NCBI RefSeq assembly: GCF_002812705.1
Contig: NZ_CP025030.1
Location: 2,852,001 to 2,916,000 of the forward strand
Source of the DNA: Achromobacter spanius
Lineage (GTDB): Bacteria; Pseudomonadota; Gammaproteobacteria; Burkholderiales; Burkholderiaceae_B
DNA: 64,000 bases
Direction of reading: 5' to 3'
The first letter of the stretch is position 1. Each line of letters starts with the position of its first letter. The translations under genes and the position numbers were made by a program. The notes below the pieces were generated by a model. That model did no database searches, was not told where the DNA came from, and saw only the letters and a list, made by a program, of their open reading frames with translations. Of the stretch, positions 21,707 to 29,839 are shown piece by piece.

Positions 21707-22288
21707 TCAGGCGCTGCCCAGCCACTGGCTCATTTCGACGACCTCGCGCGCCACCTCGCCCAGCCGCTTCTGGCTTTGCATGGCGCGGTCACGCAACAGC
21801 CGGTGGGCTTCCTCTTCCGGAATCGAGCGCGTCTTCATCAGGATGCCCTTGGCCTTTTCCACCCACTGGCGCTCGGCCAGCCGCAGTTGCGCGTCGCGCA
21901 GTTCCTCGCGCCGCGACTTTTCCATGGCGAAGCGTTCAATCGCCACCGTCAACAAGGGTTCGATGCGGGTTGCCGGCACGTCGCCCACCACATAAGCCGC
22001 CACGCCCGCGCGCAACGCGGTGCGGATGGTGTCGCGGTTGCCGTCGTCGGTGAACATGACCACCGGCCGGTCGCTGTGTGCGCTGGCCACACAGACGTTT
22101 TCCAAGGTGTCGCGCCCGGGGGCGTCGCTGTCGATCAGCACCACGTCCGGGGCCGCCTGGGCGATGGCAGTGGCCAGGTCGGTGCCGGGCGCCACTTCCG
22201 AGACCACGTGTACGCCCGCCGCGGCAAGCGTTTGCCGCAGCGACGCCGCGCGTCCCTCGCCATCATTCAGCAGCATGACCTTCAGCAT
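21707..22288 (-). CDS. nasT: ANTAR-domain antitermination regulator, NasT type
   Basis: RNA-binding regulator of nitrate assimilation. From ATG 22288 (193 residues, GGGGGAA ribosome site) it has a receiver-like domain (1-120) with Asp53 at the phosphoacceptor position. The acidic pocket is altered (LLND) and the conserved receiver Lys is replaced (AAYVVGD), suggesting it is not run by phosphorylation. A coiled segment then leads into an ANTAR domain (about 125-187, with AKGILMKTRSIPEEEAHRLL). Proteins of this type bind paired hexaloop hairpins and prevent termination. It is divergent from nrtA, whose leader carries exactly such hairpins. The usual sensor partner NasS is not in the window. Confidence 0.92.
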   Translation of the reverse strand: MLKVMLLNDGEGRAASLRQTLAAAGVHVVSEVAPGTDLATAIAQAAPDVVLIDSDAPGRDTLENVCVASAHSDRPVVMFTDDGNRDTIRTALRAGVAAYVVGDVPATRIEPLLTVAIERFAMEKSRREELRDAQLRLAERQWVEKAKGILMKTRSIPEEEAHRLLRDRAMQSQKRLGEVAREVVEMSQWLGSA

Positions 22289-22391
22289 GTGTTTCCCCCG
22301 ATGCCGTGGTGCATGCAAGTTCCATGCCATCCCGGATTGCGCGCGCGGCAAGAATCCCACGCACAGCTGCAGGGCGTGGGCGGCACAGGGA

Positions 22392-22421
22392 TGGTGCGCC
22401 GCCGCATCGCATCGCGCACCA
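22392..22421. promoter_or_regulatory. Inverted repeat upstream of the nas promoter, possible enhancer site
   Basis: A perfect 7-bp inverted repeat TGGTGCG...CGCACCA with a 16-base spacer lies 135-165 bases upstream of the predicted transcript start. That distance suits an NtrC-type enhancer, and GCACC/GGTGC are NtrC half-site bases, but their orientation and spacing are not the standard GCAC-TGGTGC arrangement. Treat as tentative. Confidence 0.3.
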
Positions 22422-22529
22422 ACTTGGTTCCGTGGCAAATACAACGGTCATCGCGCGCCTACGAATGATTCATCGCAACGCCAATGCTGGCGCGGCATAC
22501 CGACCGGCCAAGGCATTTTCTTGCGCGTC

Positions 22530-22545
22530 TGGCACAGCGTTTGCT
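22530..22545 (+). promoter_or_regulatory. Sigma-54 promoter of the nrtABD-nas operon
   Basis: TGGCAC, five bases, then TTGCT matches the sigma-54 -24/-12 consensus with correct spacing; the invariant GG is at 22531-22532 and GC at 22543-22544. Transcription would start near 22556, just ahead of the first leader hairpin. This implies nitrogen-limitation control through an NtrC-type activator. Confidence 0.85.
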
Positions 22546-22555
22546 TGAGTGATAT

Positions 22556-22681
22556 CGGGCGGCCAACGGCGGTCGCCGACGCAACGCGCCGCACTACGCG
22601 GCAAGGGACAACGACGTTCCGCTGCGCCAATGGACTGGGTTCCATGGCGCGCGGGACGTTTTTTTTTGCCAGGAGCCATGC
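22556..22681 (+). promoter_or_regulatory. ANTAR-responsive leader RNA of the nitrate operon
   Basis: Predicted 126-nt leader between the sigma-54 start and the nrtA ATG. Hairpin P1 has arms GGCGGCC (22558-22564) and GGTCGCC (22571-22577) around the hexaloop AACGGC. Hairpin P2 has arms GGGAC (22605-22609) and GTTCC (22616-22620) around AACGAC. Both loops carry A at position 1 and G at position 4, the known ANTAR recognition pattern. A small extra hairpin GCCGC/GCGGC (22588-22602) lies between. P2 shares its 3' arm with the terminator stem, so NasT holding P2 would block termination. Confidence 0.85.
22614..22667 (+). terminator. Leader terminator controlled by NasT
   Basis: A long stem from 22614-22634 pairs with 22641-22659 (two single-base bulges, one G-T pair) around the loop CTGGGT and is followed by an uninterrupted T9 tract (22659-22667). 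It sits 15 bases before the nrtA start codon and is mutually exclusive with hairpin P2. Confidence 0.88.
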
Positions 22682-23983
22682 ATGACGCCAGTAACACGTA
22701 GCCCCTCATCCGACCTTGCCCCTCTTGTCGATGCGGGCGCGAATGCCAGCCGCCGCAAGTGGTTGAGCGGCACGGCGCGCGCGGTGGCGGGCGCCGGCCT
22801 GCTGTCCTTGGTCGACCCGCTGGTGCGCGCCGGCGCCTGGGCGGCCGGCACGGACGCACCGGAAAAGACCGAGGTGAAGATCGGCTTTATTCCGCTGACC
22901 GATTGCGCATCGGTGGTGATGGCGTCGGTGCTGGGCATCGACAAGAAATACGGCGTGACCATCACGCCGTCCAAGGAAGCGTCGTGGGCTGCCGTGCGCG
23001 ACAAGCTGCTGACCGGCGAGCTCGATATGGCGCACGTGCTGTATGGGCTGGTGTACGGCGTGCACCTGGGCATCGGCGGCCCCAAGAAGGACATGGCGGT
23101 CTTGATGAGCCTGAATCAGAACGGGCAGGCAATCTCGCTATCCAACAAGGTGTTGGAAGGGGGCGCGCGCGATGGCGAATCGCTGGCCAAGCTGATGGCG
23201 TCCGACAAGCGCGAATACACCTTCGCGCAGACCTTCCCGACCGGCACGCACGCCATGTGGCTGTATTACTGGCTGGCCGCCTATGGCATCAATCCAATGA
23301 AAGACGCCAAGGTCATCACCGTGCCGCCGCCGCAGATGGTGGCGAACATGCGCGTGGGCAATATGGACGGCTTCTGCGTGGGCGAGCCCTGGGGCGCGCG
23401 CACCATCATGGACAAGATCGGCTTTACCGCCGTGACCTCGCAAGGCATCTGGCAGGACCATCCCGAAAAGGTGCTGGGCACCAGCGCGGATTTTGTGTCG
23501 CGCAATCCGAACACGGCGCGCGCCGTCACCGCCGCCATCCTAGAGGCCGGCAAGTGGATCGACGCCTCGCCTGCCAACCGCCAGAAGACGGCCGAAACCA
23601 TCGCCGCCAAATCCTATGTGAACACGGACGCCAGCGGCATCGTGGACCGCATGCTGGGGAAGTACCAGGACGGCCTGGGCAAGACCTGGACCGACGAGCA
23701 CGCCATGCGCTTCTACGCCGACGGGGCGGCCAACTTTCCGTACCTGAGCGACGGCATGTGGTTCCTGACGCAGCACAAGCGGTGGGGCCTCTTGAAAGAG
23801 CACCCCGACTACCTGGCGGTGGCCAAGCAGATCAACCGCATCGACCTCTACAAGCAGGCCGCGCAAGCCGCGGGTGTGGCCTTGCCCACCAGCGAAACGC
23901 GCAGCTCGACGCTGATCGACGGGGTGAAGTGGGACGGCAGCAACCCGGCGGCCTATGCCGACGGATTCAAGGTCAAGGTCTGA
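22682..23983 (+). CDS. nrtA: Nitrate ABC transporter substrate-binding protein (NrtA/CmpA family)
   Basis: Periplasmic binding protein that delivers nitrate (perhaps nitrite) to the NrtB/NrtD importer. 433 residues with a Tat-type signal near the N-terminus (SRRKWLSG at about 22-29, then a hydrophobic stretch to about 55), so it is probably exported folded. The mature part follows the NrtA/SsuA-like fold: KIGFIPLTDCASVVMA, GELDMAHVLYG, FPTGTHAMWLYYW and NMDGFCVGEPWGARTI. AGGAG precedes ATG 22682. The signal peptide argues for transport, not for the cytoplasmic sensor NasS, which is a close relative. First gene of the operon. Confidence 0.93.
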   Translation: MTPVTRSPSSDLAPLVDAGANASRRKWLSGTARAVAGAGLLSLVDPLVRAGAWAAGTDAPEKTEVKIGFIPLTDCASVVMASVLGIDKKYGVTITPSKEASWAAVRDKLLTGELDMAHVLYGLVYGVHLGIGGPKKDMAVLMSLNQNGQAISLSNKVLEGGARDGESLAKLMASDKREYTFAQTFPTGTHAMWLYYWLAAYGINPMKDAKVITVPPPQMVANMRVGNMDGFCVGEPWGARTIMDKIGFTAVTSQGIWQDHPEKVLGTSADFVSRNPNTARAVTAAILEAGKWIDASPANRQKTAETIAAKSYVNTDASGIVDRMLGKYQDGLGKTWTDEHAMRFYADGAANFPYLSDGMWFLTQHKRWGLLKEHPDYLAVAKQINRIDLYKQAAQAAGVALPTSETRSSTLIDGVKWDGSNPAAYADGFKVKV

Positions 23984-24008
23984 CCGGAAAACCACAAGAG
24001 GGTTTGCT

Positions 24009-24842
24009 ATGACTACTACCGTAACGACTGAGGGCCGGGGTGAGGCGTTTGTCGCCGCTGGCCGCGAGAAACTGGAATCGGCGCTCAAAGCAGTGGCCGG
24101 ACCGGTGGCCGGCTTCGCATTGTTTGTGCTGATGTGGCAGGTGATCGCGATGCAGATTCCAGAGCTCCCCACGCCGGGGGTGACCTGGCATGCCGCCGTG
24201 ACGCTGTTTTCCGACCCGTTCTACGACAACGGCCCCAACGACAAGGGCATCGGCTGGAACCTGGTGGCCTCGCTGGAGCGCGTGGCCATCGGCTTTGGCC
24301 TGGCGGCGGTGATCGGCATTCCGGCGGGCTTCGCCATCGGCCGCTACGCCGCCATCAACGCCATGTTTTCACCCATCGTCAGCCTGTTGCGTCCGGTGTC
24401 GCCGCTGGCCTGGCTGCCGCTGGGATTGCTGCTGTTCAAGGCCGCCAACCCCGCCGCGATCTGGGCGATTTTCATCTGTTCGATCTGGCCGATGATCATC
24501 AACACCGCCGTGGGCGTGTCGCGCGTGCCGCAGGACTACTTGAACGTGGCGCGGGTGCTGAACCTGTCCGAATGGAAGCTGACCACGAAAGTGCTGCTGC
24601 CGGCCGTGCTGCCCTATGTGTTGACCGGCGTGCGCCTGTCCATCGGCACCGCCTGGCTGGTGATCGTGGCGGCGGAAATGCTGACCGGGGGCACGGGTAT
24701 CGGCTTCTGGCTGTGGGATGAATGGAACAACCTGAAGGTCGAGCACATCGTCATCGCCATTTTTGTGATCGGCATTGTGGGCTTGCTGTTGGAAACCCTG
24801 CTGGTGGCCCTGGCTCGCCGCTTTACCTACACCGAGGAATAG
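24009..24842 (+). CDS. nrtB: Nitrate ABC transporter permease
   Basis: Inner-membrane permease of the binding-protein-dependent importer. 277 residues from ATG 24009, chosen for its AAGAGGG ribosome site over an in-frame codon inside nrtA. There is a hydrophobic helix at about 30-50, then the BPD transport fold with five more membrane segments (about 85-265). The coupling loop that contacts the ATPase lies in SRVPQDYLNVARVLNLSEW. Motif order is as in NrtB/NasE. It lies 25 bases after nrtA and four before nrtD. Confidence 0.94.
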   Translation: MTTTVTTEGRGEAFVAAGREKLESALKAVAGPVAGFALFVLMWQVIAMQIPELPTPGVTWHAAVTLFSDPFYDNGPNDKGIGWNLVASLERVAIGFGLAAVIGIPAGFAIGRYAAINAMFSPIVSLLRPVSPLAWLPLGLLLFKAANPAAIWAIFICSIWPMIINTAVGVSRVPQDYLNVARVLNLSEWKLTTKVLLPAVLPYVLTGVRLSIGTAWLVIVAAEMLTGGTGIGFWLWDEWNNLKVEHIVIAIFVIGIVGLLLETLLVALARRFTYTEE

Positions 24843-24846
24843 CGCC

Positions 24847-25725
24847 ATGAAGAAATTCGTTCGCATCGAAAACGTGGGCCAGACCTTCCACACCCGCAAG
24901 GGCGACTTCGTGGCGTTGCGCGATATCGACCTGACGGTTGAGCAGGGGGAATTTATAACCCTGATCGGCCATTCCGGTTGCGGCAAATCGACCTTGTTGA
25001 ATTTGATCGCGGGCTTGACCCGCCCAAGCCGTGGCGTGCTGCTGTGTGCCGAGCGCGAGATCACCGGGCCCGGCCCGGACCGCGCGGTGGTGTTCCAGAA
25101 CCATTCGTTGCTGCCTTGGCTCACGTGCTTCCAGAACGTTTACCTGGCGGTGGAGCGCGTGTTCGGCGCCACGGAAAAGCGTCCGCAACTGGAGCAGCGC
25201 ACGCGGGCGGCGCTTGAATTGGTGGGGCTGCTGCCGGCGCAAAACAAGCTGCCGCGCGAAATTTCAGGCGGCATGAAGCAGCGCGTGGGCATCGCGCGCG
25301 CCTTGGCCATCGAGCCGGGCGTGCTGCTCATGGACGAACCCTTCGGCGCGCTGGATGCGTTGACGCGCGCGCATCTGCAAGACGAGCTGCTGAAGATCGT
25401 GGCCAAGACGCGCACCACCACCATCATGGTCACGCACGACGTGGACGAGGCCGTGCTGCTGTCCGACCGCATCGTCATGCTGACCAACGGCCCGGCCGCC
25501 ACCATAGGCGACATCCTGTCCGTGCCTTTGCCGCGCCCGCGTGACCGCGTGCGGCTGGCCAACGACGCCACGTATCTGGCCTGCCGCGCGTCGGTGGTGG
25601 ACTTTCTGCATCGTCGCCATGGCAACCCGGAACGGTCGCAAGCCGCCGCTGACATCAACGCCGAGCTGGACCGCGAAGCCGAGGCCTTGGAATCCCCCGA
25701 CCACGCCGTCCGGGCCGCCGCCTGA
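24847..25725 (+). CDS. nrtD: Nitrate ABC transporter ATP-binding protein
   Basis: Cytoplasmic ATPase of the nitrate importer, 292 residues. Walker A is GHSGCGKST (about 40-48), the Q-loop is VFQNHSLLPW, the signature is SGGMKQRVGIARAL, Walker B is VLLMDEPFGALD and the H-loop is TIMVTHDVDEAV. Length shows a plain single-domain NrtD/NasD type, without the NrtA-like extension of cyanobacterial NrtC. The ATG at 24847 follows the nrtB stop by four bases. Confidence 0.94.
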   Translation: MKKFVRIENVGQTFHTRKGDFVALRDIDLTVEQGEFITLIGHSGCGKSTLLNLIAGLTRPSRGVLLCAEREITGPGPDRAVVFQNHSLLPWLTCFQNVYLAVERVFGATEKRPQLEQRTRAALELVGLLPAQNKLPREISGGMKQRVGIARALAIEPGVLLMDEPFGALDALTRAHLQDELLKIVAKTRTTTIMVTHDVDEAVLLSDRIVMLTNGPAATIGDILSVPLPRPRDRVRLANDATYLACRASVVDFLHRRHGNPERSQAAADINAELDREAEALESPDHAVRAAA

Positions 25726-25745
25726 ACGGCGGCACAGGAGAGCAC

Positions 25746-27011
25746 ATGGGCGCGACGACACGCAACACGGGCGCCAAGCCCAAGCTGGTGGTGGTGGGCA
25801 ACGGCATGGCCGGTATCCGCACGGTGGAAGAACTGCTGGCGCTGGCGCCTGAGCTCTACGACATTACGGTGATCGGCGCCGAGCCCTACACCAACTACAA
25901 CCGCATCCTGCTGTCCCCCGTGTTGACCGGGGAACAGACCTTGCAGGACATCGTGCTGAACGATGAAGCCTGGTATGCGCGGCATGGCATCCGGCTGCTG
26001 TGCAACCGCAAGGTCACGCGGGTGGACCGGGCGCGCCGCCGAGTGCATTGCGACGATGGCACCGAAGCCGCGTATGACCGCCTGCTGCTGGCCACGGGCT
26101 CGAACCCGACCATCCTGCCGGTGCCGGGCCACGACCTGGACGGCGTGGTCGCATTCCGCGACATCGACGACGTGAACCGGATGATCGAGGCATCGTCGCG
26201 CTACCGCAATGCGGTGGTGATCGGCGGCGGCCTGCTGGGGCTGGAAGCGGCCAATGGCCTGGCCGCCCGAGGCATGAACGTATCGGTCGTGCATTTGGGC
26301 GGCGCGTTGCTGGACCGCCAGTTGGATCGTGAAGCGGCGGCGCTGTTACGGCGCAGCCTGGAAGCGCGCGGCCTGACTTTTCTGCTGCAACGCCAGACGC
26401 GCGAGATTGTCGCGGGCGACGATGGGCGCGTGCGCGCGCTGCGGTTTACGGATGGCGCAGAGATACCGGCGGACCTGGTGGTGATGGCGGTGGGCGTGCG
26501 GCCGAATACGGCGCTGGCGGAAAGCTGCGGCTTGCGGGTGGATCGCGGCATCGTGGTGACCGACACCCTGCAGACCTATGACCCGCGCATCTACGCGGTG
26601 GGCGAATGCGTCAGCCATCGCGGTACGGCCTATGGCCTGGTCGCGCCCTTGTTCGAGCAGGCGAAGGTGGCGGCCAATCATCTGGCCATGCATGGCATCG
26701 GCCGATACGAAGGCAGCATCACGTCCACGAAATTGAAGGTGACGGGCATCGACCTGTTCTCCGCCGGGGACTTCACGGGCGGCGCGCACACCGAGACGAT
26801 CGTGCTGGCCGACGCGTTGGACGGTGTCTACAAGAAGCTGGTGATCCGCGACGACAAGCTGGTGGGCGCGTGCCTGTATGGCGACACGGCCGACAGCAGT
26901 TGGTATGTGCGGCTGATGCGCGAAGGGCAGGGCATTGGCGCCCTGCGCGACCGGCTGATGGCCGGCGAGTTCGCTGGTGATGCGCTTGATAACGCGGTGG
27001 CGGGCGGATAA
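25746..27011 (+). CDS. NirB-like FAD/NAD(P)H oxidoreductase, probable NasC electron-transfer subunit
   Basis: 421-residue flavoprotein that matches the N-terminal reductase half of the large nitrite reductase NirB but stops before the BFD, ferredoxin-like and siroheme domains. It has FAD motif VVVGNGMAGIRTVEEL (about 14-29), EPYTNYNRILLSPVL, NADH-binding VVIGGGLLGLEAANGLAARG, and YAVGECVSHRG. By position directly before nasA it most likely passes electrons from NAD(P)H to the nitrate reductase, as NasC does in Klebsiella. It cannot itself reduce nitrite. An ACAGGAG ribosome site precedes ATG 25746, and nasA begins three bases after its stop. Confidence 0.85.
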   Translation: MGATTRNTGAKPKLVVVGNGMAGIRTVEELLALAPELYDITVIGAEPYTNYNRILLSPVLTGEQTLQDIVLNDEAWYARHGIRLLCNRKVTRVDRARRRVHCDDGTEAAYDRLLLATGSNPTILPVPGHDLDGVVAFRDIDDVNRMIEASSRYRNAVVIGGGLLGLEAANGLAARGMNVSVVHLGGALLDRQLDREAAALLRRSLEARGLTFLLQRQTREIVAGDDGRVRALRFTDGAEIPADLVVMAVGVRPNTALAESCGLRVDRGIVVTDTLQTYDPRIYAVGECVSHRGTAYGLVAPLFEQAKVAANHLAMHGIGRYEGSITSTKLKVTGIDLFSAGDFTGGAHTETIVLADALDGVYKKLVIRDDKLVGACLYGDTADSSWYVRLMREGQGIGALRDRLMAGEFAGDALDNAVAGG

Positions 27012-27014
27012 ACC

Positions 27015-29783
27015 ATGGACATGCCGTTGCGTAGGATCGTGCCGCTGGCGAACGAGGGCGGCGCGAACAAGGGCGTCGAAAACGAAGGCGAGCGCGAGCT
27101 GCGGTCGGTCTGCTGCTATTGCGGCACGGGATGCGGCGTGCGCGTGCAGGTGCGCGACGGTGCGGTGCTGCGGGTGCGTGGCGATGAAGATCATCCCGCC
27201 AATCACGGCAAGCTTTGCAGCAAGGGCCTGGCCCTGGCCGACACGGTGCGGCGAGACGGCGCGCGCGTGCTGTCGGCGCAATGGCGCGAGTCACGCGGCG
27301 CGGCGCACCAGAACATTGCCCTGGATCAGGCGTTGGACATCGCGGCGCAAAAGCTGGCCGATACGATACTGACGCACGGGCCGGACGCCGTAGGGTTTTA
27401 CTTGTCGGGCCAGTTGCTGACCGAAGACTACGCCGTCTTCAACAAGCTGGCGCGCGCGCTGGCCGGCACCAACAATATCGACACCAATTCCAGGCTGTGC
27501 ATGTCCAGCGCGGTGTCGGGCTACAAGCGCACACTGGGCGCGGATGCGCCGCCCGCCTGCTACGACGACCTGGACCTGGCCGACACCGTGCTGATCGCCG
27601 GTTCCAACATGGCGTACGCCCATCCCGTGCTGTTTCGCCGCCTGGAAGCGGCCCGCGCGCGCCGGCCCGGCATGAAGGTGATCGTGGTGGACCCCCGCCG
27701 CACGGATACCGCCGCGTTCGCCGACTTGCACCTGCCCATCGCGCCGGGCACGGACGTGGCGCTCTTTCATGCCATGTTGCACGTCATGGCGCATGAAGGG
27801 CGGCTCGACCAGACTTACATCGACCGTCACACCGACGGCTTTGACGCGCTGATGAATACCGTGGATGCGTATTCTCCGGCCGTGGCGCAGGAAATTTGCC
27901 GCGTGCCGGCCGCCGACATCATCCAGGCCGCGCGCTGGTTCGGAAGCGGCGGCGCGGCGCTGTCGCTATACACGATGGGCCTGAACCAATCCACCCAGGG
28001 CACCGACAAGAACGCCGCGCTGATCCATCTGCATCTGGCTACCGGCCAGATCGGCAAGCCGGGCGCGGGGCCGTTCTCGCTGACCGGCCAGCCCAACGCC
28101 ATGGGCGGGCGCGAAGCCGGCGGCATGGCGACATTGCTGCCGGGCCACCGCGACCCTGCCGTGGCCCAAGATCGTGCCGAAGTCGCGGCGCTGTGGGGCG
28201 TGGACCGCCTGCCCGATGCGCCGGGCGCCACCGCATTGGAGCTCTTCGATGCCGTGCTGGCGGGCCGCGTGAAAGTGCTGTGGATTGCGGCAACGAATCC
28301 GGCGCAGTCACTGCCCGATCAGGCCCGTGTTCGCGCGGCCTTGGAGCAAGCCGAGTTCGTGATTGTGCAAGAGGCCTACACCGGCACCGAGACGCTGGCC
28401 TACGCCGACCTGGTGCTGCCCGCCGCGACCTGGCCCGAGAAATCGGGCACGGTCACCAATTCCGAACGCCGCGTCAGCCGCGTACATGCCGCCGTGGCGC
28501 CGCCCGGTGATGCCCAGCCGGATTGGCGGTTGGCGCAGGCGGTGGCGCAGCGTTTGGCGGCCCGCATCGCGCCGGACAAGGTGGCGGGGTTTGCGTACCG
28601 CGACGAAAGCGAAGTGTTCGCGGAACACGTGCGCATGACGGCGGGGCGCGACCTGGATTACAGCGCGCTGGACTACGCCATCCTGGATAGGGATGGGCCG
28701 CAGCAGTGGCCCTACCGGGCGGGGCAGGGCATGGCGCGGCTGTACGCGGATGGCGTGTTTCCCACCGCCCGCGGCCGCGCGCGGTTTTGCGATGTGCGCT
28801 ATCAAGCGCCTGCCGACGCGCTGACGCCCGACTTCCCCATGCCGCTCACTACCGGCCGCTTGCGCGATCACTGGCACACAATGGCGCGCACGTCGCTGGC
28901 GCGGGTATTGACGCAGCATGTTGAAGAACCGTGGCTGTCCCTGCATCCGGAAACCTTGCAGCGGCTGGGGCTGGCGCCGGGCGCCCTGGCGCGGCTGCGT
29001 TCGCGGCGGGGCAGTGTGGTGCTACCCGTGCAGGCAGACGAGGGGCTGCAACGCGGCCACGCTTTCTTGCCCATGCATTGGGGCAGCGCCTACATGGCGG
29101 GTCTGGGCGTGAACGCGCTGGCCAGTCCGGCCACGGATCCCTTTTCGCGACAACCCGAATTGAAGTTCAGCGCTGTTGCCGTTGAACCCGCCGAACTGCC
29201 GTGGCAGGCGGCAGGCTGGCTGCAAGGCGATTCCGTGGCCCTGCGCGCACGCTTGGCGACCTGGCTGCGCCGCTTTGACTACGCGGTGGTGTCGCCATCC
29301 AGCGCGGGCGGCGTGCGCATTCGCGTGGCCGCGGCGCAGGCGCCGGACAATGGCGTGCTCGCCGAATTGGCGCAGTCGCTGGATCTTTGCCAGGCCGACG
29401 TAGTGTTCGACGATCTGGCGCAGGGCAAGCTGCGCCGGGTGACCGTGGCGGAGGGCAGCGTGCGCGCCTTCCTGCTGGCGGGGGACCTGCGGGCGCAGGA
29501 CGCCCTGCTGTCCTGGGCCGCCGGCGGTCAGGCGCCAGCCAGCGTGTCCGCCTTGCTGGCGGGGCGCATCAGCGGGCCGGCGCGTTCGCGGACGGTGTGC
29601 GCGTGCATCGGCGTAAGCGAGGCCGCGATCCTGTCGGGCATCGCGCGCGGATGCGATCTGGACGGGCTGAAATCCACCTTGGGCTGCGGTACGGGCTGTG
29701 GCTCTTGCGTGCCAGAACTGCGGGCGTTGATCGCCCGCGCCCCGACACGAGTGGACATATGTCAGGCACGGCAACCGGTGTAG
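27015..29783 (+). CDS. nasA: Assimilatory nitrate reductase catalytic subunit NasA
   Basis: Cytoplasmic molybdenum enzyme that reduces nitrate to nitrite. 922 residues. The N-terminal [4Fe-4S] ligands are C33, C36, C40 and C68 (CCYCGTGC and KLCSKG), followed by bis-MGD domains with NSRLCMSSAVSGYKRTLG, MGLNQSTQGTDKN and TGQPNAMGGREAGGM. The molybdopterin dinucleotide-binding domain runs to about 760. The last 60 residues form a BFD-like [2Fe-2S] domain with C862, C864, C895 and C898, also found in Klebsiella NasA, which would receive electrons from the flavoprotein encoded just upstream. No Tat signal is present, as expected. It is the last gene of the operon; no nitrite reductase follows. Confidence 0.95.
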   Translation: MDMPLRRIVPLANEGGANKGVENEGERELRSVCCYCGTGCGVRVQVRDGAVLRVRGDEDHPANHGKLCSKGLALADTVRRDGARVLSAQWRESRGAAHQNIALDQALDIAAQKLADTILTHGPDAVGFYLSGQLLTEDYAVFNKLARALAGTNNIDTNSRLCMSSAVSGYKRTLGADAPPACYDDLDLADTVLIAGSNMAYAHPVLFRRLEAARARRPGMKVIVVDPRRTDTAAFADLHLPIAPGTDVALFHAMLHVMAHEGRLDQTYIDRHTDGFDALMNTVDAYSPAVAQEICRVPAADIIQAARWFGSGGAALSLYTMGLNQSTQGTDKNAALIHLHLATGQIGKPGAGPFSLTGQPNAMGGREAGGMATLLPGHRDPAVAQDRAEVAALWGVDRLPDAPGATALELFDAVLAGRVKVLWIAATNPAQSLPDQARVRAALEQAEFVIVQEAYTGTETLAYADLVLPAATWPEKSGTVTNSERRVSRVHAAVAPPGDAQPDWRLAQAVAQRLAARIAPDKVAGFAYRDESEVFAEHVRMTAGRDLDYSALDYAILDRDGPQQWPYRAGQGMARLYADGVFPTARGRARFCDVRYQAPADALTPDFPMPLTTGRLRDHWHTMARTSLARVLTQHVEEPWLSLHPETLQRLGLAPGALARLRSRRGSVVLPVQADEGLQRGHAFLPMHWGSAYMAGLGVNALASPATDPFSRQPELKFSAVAVEPAELPWQAAGWLQGDSVALRARLATWLRRFDYAVVSPSSAGGVRIRVAAAQAPDNGVLAELAQSLDLCQADVVFDDLAQGKLRRVTVAEGSVRAFLLAGDLRAQDALLSWAAGGQAPASVSALLAGRISGPARSRTVCACIGVSEAAILSGIARGCDLDGLKSTLGCGTGCGSCVPELRALIARAPTRVDICQARQPV

Positions 29784-29839
29784 TATCAAGCCAGCCGCCG
29801 CCAGCCGTGGGCGGCCTGTCCTGAATACTGGAGTGGCTA

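Noticed and set aside
22682..23983. Reading nrtA as the sensor nasS
   Set aside because: The protein has an SRRKWLSG Tat-type motif and a hydrophobic stretch, which NasS, a cytoplasmic protein, should lack; it is followed directly by permease and ATPase genes.
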